In this document: piece after piece, positions 15,519 to 24,588 of the stretch
Numbering within the stretch: position 1 is the stretch's first letter
Layout: each line of letters starts with the position of its first letter
DNA from: Planococcus sp. ISL-110
Lineage (GTDB): Bacteria; Bacillota; Bacilli; Bacillales_A; Planococcaceae
Assembly: GCF_018613575.1 (NCBI RefSeq)
Contig: NZ_JAGGPX010000013.1
Location: forward strand, 45,607 to 109,606
DNA: 64,000 nt
Direction: 5' to 3'
Program-made: the position numbers and the translations under genes
The notes under the pieces: generated by a model
The model's input: only the letters and a program-made list of their open reading frames with translations
Told to the model about the DNA's origin: nothing
Databases searched by the model: none

Positions 15519-16319
15519 TCACGGTTTCTGTTTGAATTCCAGCCGGTAATGCCTGGGCGTAATGCCAACCGCTTTTTTGAACGCTGCCTGAAATTGCGTC
15601 TCGCTTTTGTAGCCGACGCTGCCGGCGATCGTAGCTGCAGAGCTGTCAGTGGTGGCAAGCAGCTGTTTGGCCGTATCCATGCGGCGGGAGATGATGTACT
15701 GCAGCGGGCTCATGCCGGTATGCTGCTTGAAGAGCCGTGCCAGTTGGTATTTGTTCAAGCAGAACCGATCGGCAAGGCCCTCCAGTGTTAGGGAGCGGCA
15801 ATGGTTTTCTTCCATAAAACGTTTAATTTCCTGGACGGTCGCCTCTGCATTCTTGGAGGAGGGGGTACACCAGCTGCTTGCGAAACGGCTTAACAGCGTC
15901 AAAATCAAGCCGATCAGGTAATGGGCCAGCTGTTTCGAATCTGCCTGCGGCTGAGCGCTTTCCTGCTGGAGCCCGACGAAAAGCGCTTCTAGTCTTTTAA
16001 GGTCGCTGATAGAAATAACAGGGGGCAATGCCACCTCTAGAGCCTGCGTTGTGGAGCGCTTTCTTGTAAAAGACAGGCGGTAACCGCTTTGCTGTTGTGC
16101 GGTGGTAAACTTTAGCTCATGCCACAAGCCAGGCTGTACGAGCAAAACCGTGCCAGGCGGGACGGAGTAGGCTTGGTTGTCAATGTGGCAATGGACGCTT
16201 CCTTCCAGCACCAGCAGCAATTCAACGCTGTCAGGATGGCGGTGGAGCGGCTGATGCCGGGATTGACCACGCGGATACAAAAAATGCTGAATGGTATGGA
16301 ATCGGAAAAGATCGGTCAT
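15519..16319 (-). CDS. AraC-family transcriptional regulator with cupin sensor
   Basis: About 267 residues. The N-terminal half is a cupin (HQPLHRHPDSVELLLVLEGS, then VPPGTVLLVQPGLWHEL) for a small ligand. The C-terminal half has the two helix-turn-helix motifs of AraC/XylS (LTLEGLADRFCLNKYQLARLFKQ; AATIAGSVGYKSETQFQAAFKK) and the closing GITPRHYR. An in-frame TTG at 16340 would add seven residues; neither start has a clear ribosome site. Target genes are unknown; the neighbours are a GGDEF-EAL gene and an unrelated VOC gene. Confidence 0.88.
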   Translation of the reverse strand: MTDLFRFHTIQHFLYPRGQSRHQPLHRHPDSVELLLVLEGSVHCHIDNQAYSVPPGTVLLVQPGLWHELKFTTAQQQSGYRLSFTRKRSTTQALEVALPPVISISDLKRLEALFVGLQQESAQPQADSKQLAHYLIGLILTLLSRFASSWCTPSSKNAEATVQEIKRFMEENHCRSLTLEGLADRFCLNKYQLARLFKQHTGMSPLQYIISRRMDTAKQLLATTDSSAATIAGSVGYKSETQFQAAFKKAVGITPRHYRLEFKQKP

Positions 16320-16340
16320 TTCATTTTTGGCTTCAGACAA

Positions 16341-16830
16341 AAAAATCGCTCATTTCTGCTTTTCTTCCAGTTTAACAAGAATTAATAAGAATTGCTGTAT
16401 AATACCGGTAAATTCCGTTAAAAAGAAGGCCTATCTGGCAAGAATTGATAGAAAAAATTCTTTAGAAACCAATTAATCACCAGATTAGAGGGAATAAGCT
16501 GGTTGCTTGGTGGAGCGGCACAGACACATTCACCATCTATAGTAGTCGTCCCGGAGCATGCCCATAAGAATTTCATCCCGGTTGCCTGCTTTAAATACGT
16601 TACAAACAGGAAATGGTTTCAAAGTTGGGGAGGAATTAGGGGAAAAGGGCGGTGGCCAACAAACTTAAAGTGCTGGTTTTATCTCCAGATTGCTGAAAAC
16701 TGGAGGGTTTTGAGTGTTAATATTCTGATAATTAAGCTAGACTCGAAGTGAATAAATGAAAAAGGCGGTGATTGGCCAGCAGATTTGACTGAAGGCGCTG
16801 GAATCTTTGCCAAGAAAGCAGGTGAAAATC
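16341..16830. other. 490-base stretch with decayed coding traces
   Basis: A frame from 16503 reads AQTHSPSIVVVPEHAHKNF before losing protein character, and another just before the VOC gene reads EKGGDWPADLTEGAGIF. The segment GGCGGTGxxxGGCCA occurs twice (about 16647 and 16762), as if a piece was duplicated. No intact gene is supported. Confidence 0.35.
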
Positions 16831-17217
16831 ATGAAAGAACTGTGGATCAATTTACCGGTCAAAGATCTAAACCGATCAAGAGAGTTTTTCAATGATATTG
16901 GCATGGAAATCATGGAGCAAGGCGAGGACAACAACCAAATGGGTGGAATGGTCGTGGGCGATCATCAGGTGCATGTCATGCTGGTACAGGAGGAGCGGTT
17001 CAAAAGCTATACGCACAATGCACTGACGGACACCGATCAGTCGACAGAAGCGTTGTTTTCAATTTCAGTCGATACCAAAGAAGAACTTGATGAGACGATT
17101 GGCAACGTGAAACGAGCAGGCGGATTTGTGTTTGGTGAACCAACCGAACGAGACGGATTGTACGGTGCGGGATTTGCGGATTTGGACGGACATCGGTGGA
17201 ATTTGCTGGTGATGTAA
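16831..17217 (+). CDS. VOC (glyoxalase/extradiol dioxygenase superfamily) protein
   Basis: A 128-residue VOC protein: ELWINLPVKDLNRSREFFNDIGM opening, and FADLDGHRWNLLVM closing, the standard beta-alpha-beta-beta-beta paired modules. A metal-binding pattern is incomplete (the first His of glyoxalase I is absent), so it may bind a drug or small molecule rather than act as glyoxalase. ATG 16831 has GCAGGTG upstream; an in-frame TTG at 16807 is unlikely. Function not assignable. Confidence 0.8.
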   Translation: MKELWINLPVKDLNRSREFFNDIGMEIMEQGEDNNQMGGMVVGDHQVHVMLVQEERFKSYTHNALTDTDQSTEALFSISVDTKEELDETIGNVKRAGGFVFGEPTERDGLYGAGFADLDGHRWNLLVM

Positions 17218-17925
<708 letters not shown>

Positions 17926-18303
17926 TTAATCAAGTGCGGTTGCTGATTTCAGCTTTTTCTTTTGCTGATGAATCTCATGCACAGAAATAGCTAGTACTAC
18001 CCACAAAATAGGATTCTGGAAAGAAATTTCTGTTTGTGAAACGCCCCCCAGCATTGTAAGTATGCCAATCAACAAAAATAAATAGCCCGTTGATGCCAAC
18101 TGCCAGACCCAGGTTCCTCTTACGTCTTTGCTATTCAACCTGCTGCTAAGAATGCCCACAGACACCAACAACAGCAAGATTCCCAATACCATGATTTCGG
18201 GTATTCCAACAGGAATATTCAACTGTGGAAAAAAATCATAAACAAGCAAAATCGTCATCGCAAGTTGAATGAAAATAATGATACCAACGCTTTTTTTCCT
18301 CAT
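17926..18303 (-). CDS. Four-helix membrane protein of unknown function
   Basis: A 125-residue protein with four hydrophobic segments (about 6-22, 33-53, 67-87 and 95-112) and a basic C-terminal tail (HQQKKKLKSA). ATG 18303 has AAGGTGG upstream on the minus strand. I do not recognise the family. It stands between a gene-free stretch and a truncated MFS gene. Confidence 0.65.
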   Translation of the reverse strand: MRKKSVGIIIFIQLAMTILLVYDFFPQLNIPVGIPEIMVLGILLLLVSVGILSSRLNSKDVRGTWVWQLASTGYLFLLIGILTMLGGVSQTEISFQNPILWVVLAISVHEIHQQKKKLKSATALD

Positions 18304-18341
18304 AACTTCACCACCTTTGTTGTCCTACTAATCTTACTAGC

Positions 18342-18848
18342 TTAACGACACAAAAAACACCCAGCAGCTCGCGGGGTGTCTATATCTCTTATAATCCCGA
18401 ACCTTGGTATGCGGGGGTTTTCACCGTTTCTTCTTTTTGATCCCACCGGCATCGTGTCGCTCGCGATGCTCATCGATAAAGAGATCAAGACACCGCTGAC
18501 AACGGCCGTAATGATTCGTGAAACGATCAACAGTTCATAAGTTCCTGATAACGCACTGATGACGTTACCGATGATGAAGATGGAAATGAATAAAAGCATC
18601 AACGGATATTTCAGGAAACGGCTGACGTAGGCCGTCAATAACGGCGTGCCAATGGCATAGGCTATGGCAAACCCGGAGATCAACGTCCCTGCTGTTGCCA
18701 ATGTGATATTCAAATCGCTCGAGACCTCTGTCAACAGCCCGACAATCACAAATTCACTCGTTCCCATGACGAAGGTTAATAAAGTTAAAGTAAATGCCAA
18801 TATTTTTTGTTTCGTATTCAATAGATCTTCCTGTGCACGTGCGGCCAT
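18342..18848 (-). pseudogene. Truncated MFS (DHA1) drug/sugar efflux transporter
   Basis: About 145 residues match the first four to five helices of DHA1-type transporters (LLTFVMGTSEFVIVGLL, FAIAYAIGTPLLTAYVSR, then SMSIASDTMP), after which the family match stops. The remaining frame (residues about 152-168) is translated from the terminator hairpin at 18351-18380, so it is not real coding. Roughly 250 residues, all later helices, are missing. GTTGGAG fits ATG 18848. The ArsR regulator upstream was probably its repressor. Confidence 0.85.
18351..18380 (-). terminator. Terminator inside the frame of the truncated MFS gene
   Basis: On the minus strand, ACACCC-loop-GGGTGT followed by T6. It may be the old terminator of the lost full-length gene or of a neighbour joined by deletion. 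Confidence 0.65.
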
Positions 18849-18921
18849 ACAACGGTTCACTCCAACTTCGTAGTTTATTTAGATGGTATGGTCCCCACTC
18901 TTTTCACAAAAGACTGAGGAT

Positions 18922-18957
18922 AATCAATATAGATATATCTAGAATAATCGATATATA
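18922..18957. promoter_or_regulatory. Putative ArsR-family operator
   Basis: AATCAATATA and AATCGATATA direct repeats flank the perfect 12-bp palindrome TAGATATATCTA (18930-18941), between the regulator and the MFS remnant. ArsR proteins commonly bind AT-rich dyads of this kind. Assignment is by position only. Confidence 0.4.
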
Positions 18958-18988
18958 AAGCAGACAGAGATCTGCCTCCCATTCGGAA

Positions 18989-19312
18989 TCAAATCTCCTG
19001 TTTCACGAATTCTGCAATTTTAGCCAAGGTTTCTTCGTTCCTTCTGTAATACGTCCACTGCCCATACCGTACCGCTTCCAGCAATCCTGCCTTTTGCACG
19101 ATGGACAGATAATGCGAAACCGTGGACTGAGATAAATTCACTTTATCTTGTATGTCCCCGACGCAAACGCCACCTTCGATGCTGACCTCCTTCGGCAAAT
19201 GCGCCTGCTGTTTCGGGAAGTTCTTTTCAGGTTCTTTCAGCCATTTCAGTATATCCAGACGGGTCTTGTTCGACAAAGCTTTAAATACATCCAACTCATT
19301 TAAATTATCCAT
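18989..19312 (-). CDS. ArsR-family winged-helix regulator
   Basis: About 107 residues. The core is FKALSNKTRLDILKWLK, then VNLSQSTVSHYLSIVQKAGLLEAVRYGQWTYYRRN, the recognition helix and wing of ArsR/SmtB proteins. One cysteine only (in GGVCVGDIQ), so a classic CxC metal site is lacking; it may sense another signal. Start ATG 19312 is preferred over the in-frame GTG 19327. The truncated MFS gene downstream on the same strand suggests an efflux pump repressor whose partner has been lost. Confidence 0.88.
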   Translation of the reverse strand: MDNLNELDVFKALSNKTRLDILKWLKEPEKNFPKQQAHLPKEVSIEGGVCVGDIQDKVNLSQSTVSHYLSIVQKAGLLEAVRYGQWTYYRRNEETLAKIAEFVKQEI

Positions 19313-19355
19313 ACTTGGAAAAAACACAGTTGCTTATAGTCCAGAATAGCATCCA

Positions 19356-19391
19356 TAAAAAAACTGCACCCTTTTCAGGATGCAGTTTTTT
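19356..19391 (-). terminator. Terminator after UbiB-like gene
   Basis: AAAAACTGCACC paired with GGATGCAGTTTTT; A/T tracts on both sides, so it could serve either strand. Confidence 0.7.
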
Positions 19392-21393
19392 ACGTAGTGC
19401 TTCGTTTCATATCGCGTATCGCCTGAATGGACAACCGGACCAGCAGAATGACACACAGGAACAATCCGGAATAGGCGGCTGTGTTCAGGTAGACGGCGTA
19501 CTCGGGATTGATGAACTGGGCAATGGCCAGCAGGGCCGCTGAGATCAGCCCGAAAGTAATGCCGGACATCAGCAAAACGAAACGGGAAAACAGCTGCAGG
19601 ACAAAATTGGCGTTGTGCTTATCGGAAAAAACGTCATGATGCAGGATGATCTTGCCGCCTTCGATGCGTTGGATCAGCTGATCGGCCCGTTTTGGCAATT
19701 TCATCATTTCCGGAATCAGCAGCGCCAGTTCCTCTTCAAGTCGCTGTTTCGTTTCACGCGGCTCCTTGAACGGCTTTTTCAACACAGCGGTCTTGTATTT
19801 TTTCGCAAAGACCTTGGCTTCAGTGAACATATCGAATTTCGGGTCGATGGTGTGAAGCGTGCTGTCCAGGCTGATCAAGGACCGGAGTGCCATACCGACA
19901 GAGGGATAGAACGCCAAGCCGAATTCACGCACGATATCGAACATGGAGTGGATCAGTTCTTCGGTCTGAATCTTGTCGACGTAGGAAATCTTCAACAGCA
20001 ATTGGCCAACCGCCTGTTCGAGCTTCTGGCGGTCTATCTGGCTATTGTCTTCCACCAAGACGTTGATGGCGTCACAAATGACTTCTGCGTCATTTTGCTG
20101 GACACCGATGATGAATAGATTCAATCCGTCCTGCTGCGGAGCGGCCAGCCGTCCAACAGCACCAAAATCCAGCAGAATCGGTAGGCCGTCCTGTTGATCG
20201 ATAAAGATGTTGCCCGGATGCGGATCGGCATGAAATATGCCGGAAAACAGCATTTGTTCGAAAAAGGAGAACAGCACCGTTCGCCCGAATTCTTTCTGGT
20301 CGACATCAAAGTGCTCAAAGACATCCTGTCCCCTGGAAACGCTCTTGCCCTGGAAATACTGCATAACAATCAGGTTGTCATTGCTGTACTCCCGGTAGAC
20401 ATGCGGAATCTTCACCTGGTAATCGCTCTTTTTCAGGGCATTGGCGATTTGGATGGTATTGCGGGTTTCGATTTCAAAATTGATTTCTTCGCGCAGGCCG
20501 TTCGCAAAGCCGATGGCCAGTTCACGGAAGCCGATGTTCTCTGCCCATTTTGATTTGCTGGCGACCCAATCGGCAAACTCGACGAGAATGTCCAAATCAT
20601 TGCGCATGATGCCTTTGACTTCCGGACGCAGCAATTTGATCACAACATCTTCCTGCGTTGTTCTCAGGACGGCCCGGTGCACTTGGCCGATAGAGCCCGC
20701 AGCCAGTGGCTCCATCTGGAATTCGGAAAAGACGTCTTCCACACTCGCCGATAAGGAGTTTTTTAAAATCATAGTAACCTGCTCATTAGTCAGGGGCTTG
20801 ACATCTTGCTGCAGCGTCTCCAGTTCTTCGATGAAGACCGGTGAAAACAACTCGGTGCGTGTGGACAGCACTTGCCCGAACTTGATAAAAATCCCGCCGC
20901 TTTGTTCCAGCGTATCCCGGAAAGCGATGGCGAAATCCCGGTTGCTTTCCCGGTGCCGGGCATAGCGAATGGTGCGGGAAAAGCCGTTCCTGACAGCGAT
21001 CTCCAACACTTGGCTCAAGCGTTTCTGGCGCCGCCATCGATGCCGGAGACGGTGGATGATGAACTTCTGTCCGGTGATGCGTTCGCCCCGTTCCCCGAGC
21101 TCGATGGGATCGAACAGCTCGAAGAACAGATAAAACAGCATCGAGATCAGCAGCATGCTGCCGATCCAGATGATGGAACTGGCGTCCGTAACGGCAAAAG
21201 CGATGTTTTCGTTTAAAAAATCCGTATAGCGCAGATAAGAATACCAATAAACTAAGGTTGTTAAACTGACCCCCAACAAGACCGAAAGAATTCTTTTGGT
21301 GAAGTTGACTTTGGAACCCATTAAACGGCCACTTACGTAATAAATAAATAGGGCCACTGCCAGCAGTTGCAGCAACATAATGAAAAAGTTCAT
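19390..21393 (-). CDS. ABC1/UbiB-family atypical kinase-like membrane protein
   Basis: A 667-residue protein. Three N-terminal helices (about 3-22, 35-55, 70-92), a central UbiB domain and two C-terminal helices (about 600-650). UbiB hallmarks are present: IKFGQVLSTR (KxGQ), PLAAGSIGQVH (alanine-rich loop replacing the glycine loop), VVIKLLRP, FHADPHPGNIF and ILLDFGAVG. These proteins bind ATP and act in lipid-quinone metabolism; in Bacillus the homologue has an unclear role, possibly in menaquinone handling. About 100 residues longer at the N-terminus than E. coli UbiB because of the extra helices. Likely a single-gene unit. Confidence 0.9.
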   Translation of the reverse strand: MNFFIMLLQLLAVALFIYYVSGRLMGSKVNFTKRILSVLLGVSLTTLVYWYSYLRYTDFLNENIAFAVTDASSIIWIGSMLLISMLFYLFFELFDPIELGERGERITGQKFIIHRLRHRWRRQKRLSQVLEIAVRNGFSRTIRYARHRESNRDFAIAFRDTLEQSGGIFIKFGQVLSTRTELFSPVFIEELETLQQDVKPLTNEQVTMILKNSLSASVEDVFSEFQMEPLAAGSIGQVHRAVLRTTQEDVVIKLLRPEVKGIMRNDLDILVEFADWVASKSKWAENIGFRELAIGFANGLREEINFEIETRNTIQIANALKKSDYQVKIPHVYREYSNDNLIVMQYFQGKSVSRGQDVFEHFDVDQKEFGRTVLFSFFEQMLFSGIFHADPHPGNIFIDQQDGLPILLDFGAVGRLAAPQQDGLNLFIIGVQQNDAEVICDAINVLVEDNSQIDRQKLEQAVGQLLLKISYVDKIQTEELIHSMFDIVREFGLAFYPSVGMALRSLISLDSTLHTIDPKFDMFTEAKVFAKKYKTAVLKKPFKEPRETKQRLEEELALLIPEMMKLPKRADQLIQRIEGGKIILHHDVFSDKHNANFVLQLFSRFVLLMSGITFGLISAALLAIAQFINPEYAVYLNTAAYSGLFLCVILLVRLSIQAIRDMKRSTT

Positions 21394-21507
21394 GGAGGCA
21401 CTCTCCTTTCAACACCAATCTTCACCCGCAACAGGCAGGCTTAATTTCTTCAGTATACCAAAATTTCTCTGAATGTTCCTGAATCACTGAAGGATATACC
21501 TGAAGGG

Positions 21508-21732
21508 TCAGCGTACCTGTTCGACGGGCTCCGGCGCCTTTCGGATGAGGCCGAGCAGACCGACCGGATACAGTGTCGTCTCTTTAAGTGATAGTTCTTC
21601 CAAACCGACCCATTTCGCTGTGGTTAGTTTGCTTTCTTCAATCACCTCAAAGAAATCGCGATCCAAAAGGCGACAATCTTCAAACTCGACTTCGTAAACA
21701 AGTGTAATTTCATGGTACACCTGTCCTTTCAA
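21508..21732 (-). pseudogene. C-terminal fragment of a Nudix hydrolase
   Basis: 74 codons matching the end of Nudix proteins of the ADP-ribose/NUDT type: YHEITLVYEVEFEDCRLLDRDFFEVIEE, then KLTTAKWVGLEEL and LYPVGLLGLI. The catalytic Nudix box (GX5EX7REUXEEXGU) is absent, because the sequence upstream is the end of the metallo-beta-lactamase-fold gene. The only starts are TTG 21732 and internal codons, overlapping that gene's stop. A deletion that fused the two regions is the simplest reading; an expressed non-catalytic peptide cannot be excluded. Confidence 0.75.
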
Positions 21733-22538
21733 TGCCGACTCTTTTTAAAATCATGATCTGCAACGACAGAAGAAACGATATGGCTGGTATCCCATTCCCT
21801 TTCCGAAAACTGGACGATCGCATAAGATTTTTGGAAAAGCTGACGATCGATGTCGCTTGGGTGCATGCCTTCTTCATAGAGCTGAATGATGTTTTGTTGA
21901 AGGGTTTCCAGGTGCTGCAATTTCTGTTCCAGCAACGTGCGCCCGTTTTCCAGGTAGCCTGCATGGCTGCAAAACACCGACTGGAACGGCAATGCCAATA
22001 AGGTGCGCAGGGATGACGTAAGGAGCGGGAGCGACTCGCTTTTCATCATGACACGTGTTTTCGGTGACACAAAAAGATCACCTGTGAACAAGCGCCTCGA
22101 TGGCTCGTGAAACAATGCCACGTGATCGTCTGCATGGCCCGGTGTATGGATGACCTGCCACTCGAGTGTGCGTGAGCGGATCTGCCCACCAAGCGGCGAT
22201 GCATCAAAAGCATCTCGATTGCCCCAAGTGATTTTGCGGTAGTTGGGGTATTCCCCCTCCACTTTAATTTTTCCGATGCCAAGCGGATGAATAAAGAATG
22301 GAATTTCGTGATTTTGCTGCAGCCACGCTGCATTTCCGGTATGGTCCTCGTGATGGTGCGTCAAGACCACTTGATTGAAAGAATGGCCTTGGAAAAAGCC
22401 GACCAGCTCTTCCTGCAGCTTTTCAGGACCCGTATCAATCAGCATGCCGTCAACCAGATAAACAAACACTTTGCCTCGGGTTTCTTCAACAATTCCTTCC
22501 ACACACAGCACCTGTTCTTTTTCATAAACCTGTATCAT
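21729..22538 (-). CDS. Metallo-beta-lactamase-fold hydrolase
   Basis: About 269 residues. The metal site is complete: THHHEDHTGN near residue 60, TPGHADDHV, FTGDLF and a late SHAG histidine. The binuclear-zinc hydrolase class includes lactonases, glyoxalase II and nucleases; the C-terminal helical region (EQKLQHLETLQQNIIQLYEEGMHPSDI) resembles uncharacterised Bacillus hydrolases. GAGGGGGC fits ATG 22538; ten upstream in-frame residues are probably not translated. The gene ends by overlapping the Nudix remnant. Confidence 0.85.
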   Translation of the reverse strand: MIQVYEKEQVLCVEGIVEETRGKVFVYLVDGMLIDTGPEKLQEELVGFFQGHSFNQVVLTHHHEDHTGNAAWLQQNHEIPFFIHPLGIGKIKVEGEYPNYRKITWGNRDAFDASPLGGQIRSRTLEWQVIHTPGHADDHVALFHEPSRRLFTGDLFVSPKTRVMMKSESLPLLTSSLRTLLALPFQSVFCSHAGYLENGRTLLEQKLQHLETLQQNIIQLYEEGMHPSDIDRQLFQKSYAIVQFSEREWDTSHIVSSVVADHDFKKSRH

Positions 22539-22815
22539 GTTCCATGCCCCCTCTAGCTGATAAAGCATTGCTTGCCTTTCTTTTCATAATACAAAATTTT
22601 ACAGACTGCTGTCACAAAAAGCTATAATTTAATACTTAGTGAAAAGTTTTAGGTATGTTAAATTTATTTTTTAGAAGTTTCAAGATGATTTTCGTTTTTT
22701 GTTGTAGGCGGTTTTGATTTTAATCATAATTCCTTAAGTAGTATGTTACATAGTAAATAAAAAAGAACATTTATAGATTAACTTGAACAAGGTCTGCTAT
22801 TAATTCTTTTGTTTG

Positions 22816-23279
22816 TTAGTGGTTTGTAAGAATAGTCGTTTTTTCCTGGACCACTCCCAGCTGCTGCAAAATGCCGGCTTCATGATTTTTTCGAAATAGC
22901 GGTTCCAGCCATACATTTTCCGGAGCATGGACAGACTGGGCCTATGAGTAGACCGTTCCCTCCCCGTCTTCTGCTTGTCGTGGCGACTAAGCAGACGGAA
23001 CGTTCTTGTGTGGTAAGGGACATCCATAAAAACCACGCAGTCAGCGTCCTGGACCGCTCTTTCTGTCCAGCCGATGTGGACATCTTCGATGATCCAGTTG
23101 GACTGTCCGATGGCTGCAAGAAACTGCGCATCTCTGACAGGTTCGGCATTGCGGAAATCTTCGCCGCTCTGCCGCTGCCAAACAAAATTGTCCGATTTAA
23201 AATGCGGAATGTTCAAAAGAGACTGGCGAGCCAACGTGGTTTTGCCGCTCCCTACAGATCTGATGATGTAGATCTTCAT
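22816..23279 (-). pseudogene. Frameshifted P-loop kinase (FlaR-like topology-modulation family)
   Basis: Resembles the AAA/adenylate-kinase-like proteins often labelled DNA topology modulation protein: MKIYIIRSVGSGKTT, NIPHFKSDNFVWQR, NWIIEDVHIGWTE, YHTRTFRLLSRH, LRKMYGWNRYFEK. Three defects are seen. The first glycine of the Walker A motif is Arg (RSVGSGKT instead of GSVGSGKT). A few residues are missing before NIPHF. At the six-base A run (22886-22891, minus strand) one added A would restore a family-like end, NHEAGILQQLGVV then TTILTNH, stopping at 22816. As it stands the frame continues to 22800 with unrelated residues. It overlaps the SRPBCC gene by ATGA. Confidence 0.75.
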
Positions 23280-23725
23280 TCTTCGGCCGCTGCTGCCACC
23301 CGTGCCATCAGCTCTTCCACTTCCTGCTTGCTGCTGTTTTGCTGATCAAGCTTCAGCAAAGTACGGCCGAACAGATTGGCGCCGGTATTGGAGCCGCTGT
23401 AGACGAATAGGGTTTTTTCGTCGTCGATCCGGGTCAGCGCAAAACTTAAGGAAATCTTGAAAAGCCCTGCCGCCACAAAACCGATGTCTTTGCGCTTTTT
23501 CTCCGGCAAATCCTCATAGGCAGTGATTTCCATGACATAGCTGACCAAACGGCTGCCCATCCGGTTTTGCTGCGCGTATTTCGACCCTACCCGATTCGGT
23601 GGCCCTTTGACCAATTGGTGCTTCTCCAGCTGCGGCATAATGGTCTGCAGCTGCTCATCTGAAAACAATGCCCACACTTTGTCGATGGGCGCCTCGATCA
23701 CACGTTTCTCATTCCACTGGACCAT
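23276..23725 (-). CDS. SRPBCC (START-like) protein, copy 2
   Basis: A 149-residue protein of the SRPBCC/polyketide-cyclase fold: VIEAPIDKVWALFSDEQLQTIMPQ opening and a C-terminal amphipathic helix. It is a paralogue of the next gene upstream (23738-24190): shared KVWxLF, MPxxEKH/EEH, YEDLPEKK/PDRK and VYxGSN segments. The fold encloses a hydrophobic ligand pocket; ligand unknown. AAGGGGG sets the start. Probably an operon with its paralogue (12-base gap) and the frameshifted kinase gene (4-base overlap). Confidence 0.82.
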   Translation of the reverse strand: MVQWNEKRVIEAPIDKVWALFSDEQLQTIMPQLEKHQLVKGPPNRVGSKYAQQNRMGSRLVSYVMEITAYEDLPEKKRKDIGFVAAGLFKISLSFALTRIDDEKTLFVYSGSNTGANLFGRTLLKLDQQNSSKQEVEELMARVAAAAEE

Positions 23726-23737
23726 TCCAATACCCCC

Positions 23738-24190
23738 TTATAATTTCAACGCTTCGTCACGTACACGCTCCATGAATGCGGTGACCGTCTGGTGGCGGGT
23801 CTTTTTACTGCCCGCCAGCAGCATCGCCTTCCCCATCAGCCCCTTGCCTTTGTTAGACCCTTCGTAAACAAACCTCGTATGGTTTTCGCCTTCTTTCAAT
23901 AGCGTAAACGAATAAAACACCTGAAAGCTCTGCCCCATATCAAATTGGGTTTGTTTGAGCTTCCTGTCCGGCAGGTCTTCGTAGCCCACCGTCTCGACGA
24001 TATAGGTTTGCAGCTGGCTGCCTTCATGATAGCTTTGGGCGTGTTTGGCACCAAGCTGGTCATTGCTGTTTTCCAGCAGGATATGCTCTTCCACTTTCGG
24101 CATCAGTTTTTTGATGTTGTCATCTTTGAACAAACTCCACACTTTTTCGATCTCACTATCGATCACCATTTCTTCTTTCCATTTGACCAT
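23738..24190 (-). CDS. SRPBCC (START-like) protein, copy 1
   Basis: About 150 residues: MVKWKEEMVIDSEIEKVWSLF, MPKVEEH, then FVYEGSNKGKGLMGKAML and a final helix. Same fold and layout as the downstream copy, with about one third identical residues by eye, so a tandem duplication that has diverged. GAGGGGGAGC fits ATG 24190; the longer in-frame start at 24262 lacks a site. Role unknown. Confidence 0.82.
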   Translation of the reverse strand: MVKWKEEMVIDSEIEKVWSLFKDDNIKKLMPKVEEHILLENSNDQLGAKHAQSYHEGSQLQTYIVETVGYEDLPDRKLKQTQFDMGQSFQVFYSFTLLKEGENHTRFVYEGSNKGKGLMGKAMLLAGSKKTRHQTVTAFMERVRDEALKL

Positions 24191-24347
24191 GGCTGCTCCC
24201 CCTCTAAATCTGACAGACTCTCTGTCATTATCCCATGTGCGCGCCCAACATTCACGTCCCATTGCTCCGTTTCCTGGATATGCGCCTTACAGTCGCTTGA
24301 ATTAATCGGCAGTATGTCTATAATGAGGAAAAGAACGGAGTGAAACA

Positions 24348-24536
24348 ATGAAGACTGCGACAATTTTAATTTTATTCCTCATCGTTATGCATGCGATTAC
24401 AGCATTGAACGCACTGGTTTTTAACGGCATGCTGGGCGACCTGGTCTTTTGGTTCAATTCAGCTTTATTCATGGGGGCGCTGGCTACTTATGTCTACCGC
24501 TTCGATAAGGAAAAAGCAGCGGCTGGAAAAAAATAA
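24348..24536 (+). CDS. Small two-helix membrane protein
   Basis: A 62-residue protein with two hydrophobic helices (about 3-22 and 30-49) and a charged C-terminal tail (RFDKEKAAAGKK). GGAGTG precedes ATG 24348 and a perfect terminator follows at once, which supports it as a true short gene. No family recognised. Confidence 0.7.
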   Translation: MKTATILILFLIVMHAITALNALVFNGMLGDLVFWFNSALFMGALATYVYRFDKEKAAAGKK

Positions 24537-24577
24537 AAGCAGCAGAGGCATGATGCCTCTGCTGCTTTTATTTTTTA
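24535..24577. terminator. Bidirectional terminator
   Basis: Near-perfect 17-bp stem AAAAGCAGCAGAGGCAT with its complement ending 24569, followed by TTATTTTTT. Lies between convergent genes. Confidence 0.9.
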
Positions 24578-24588
24578 AATTTCAAAAC

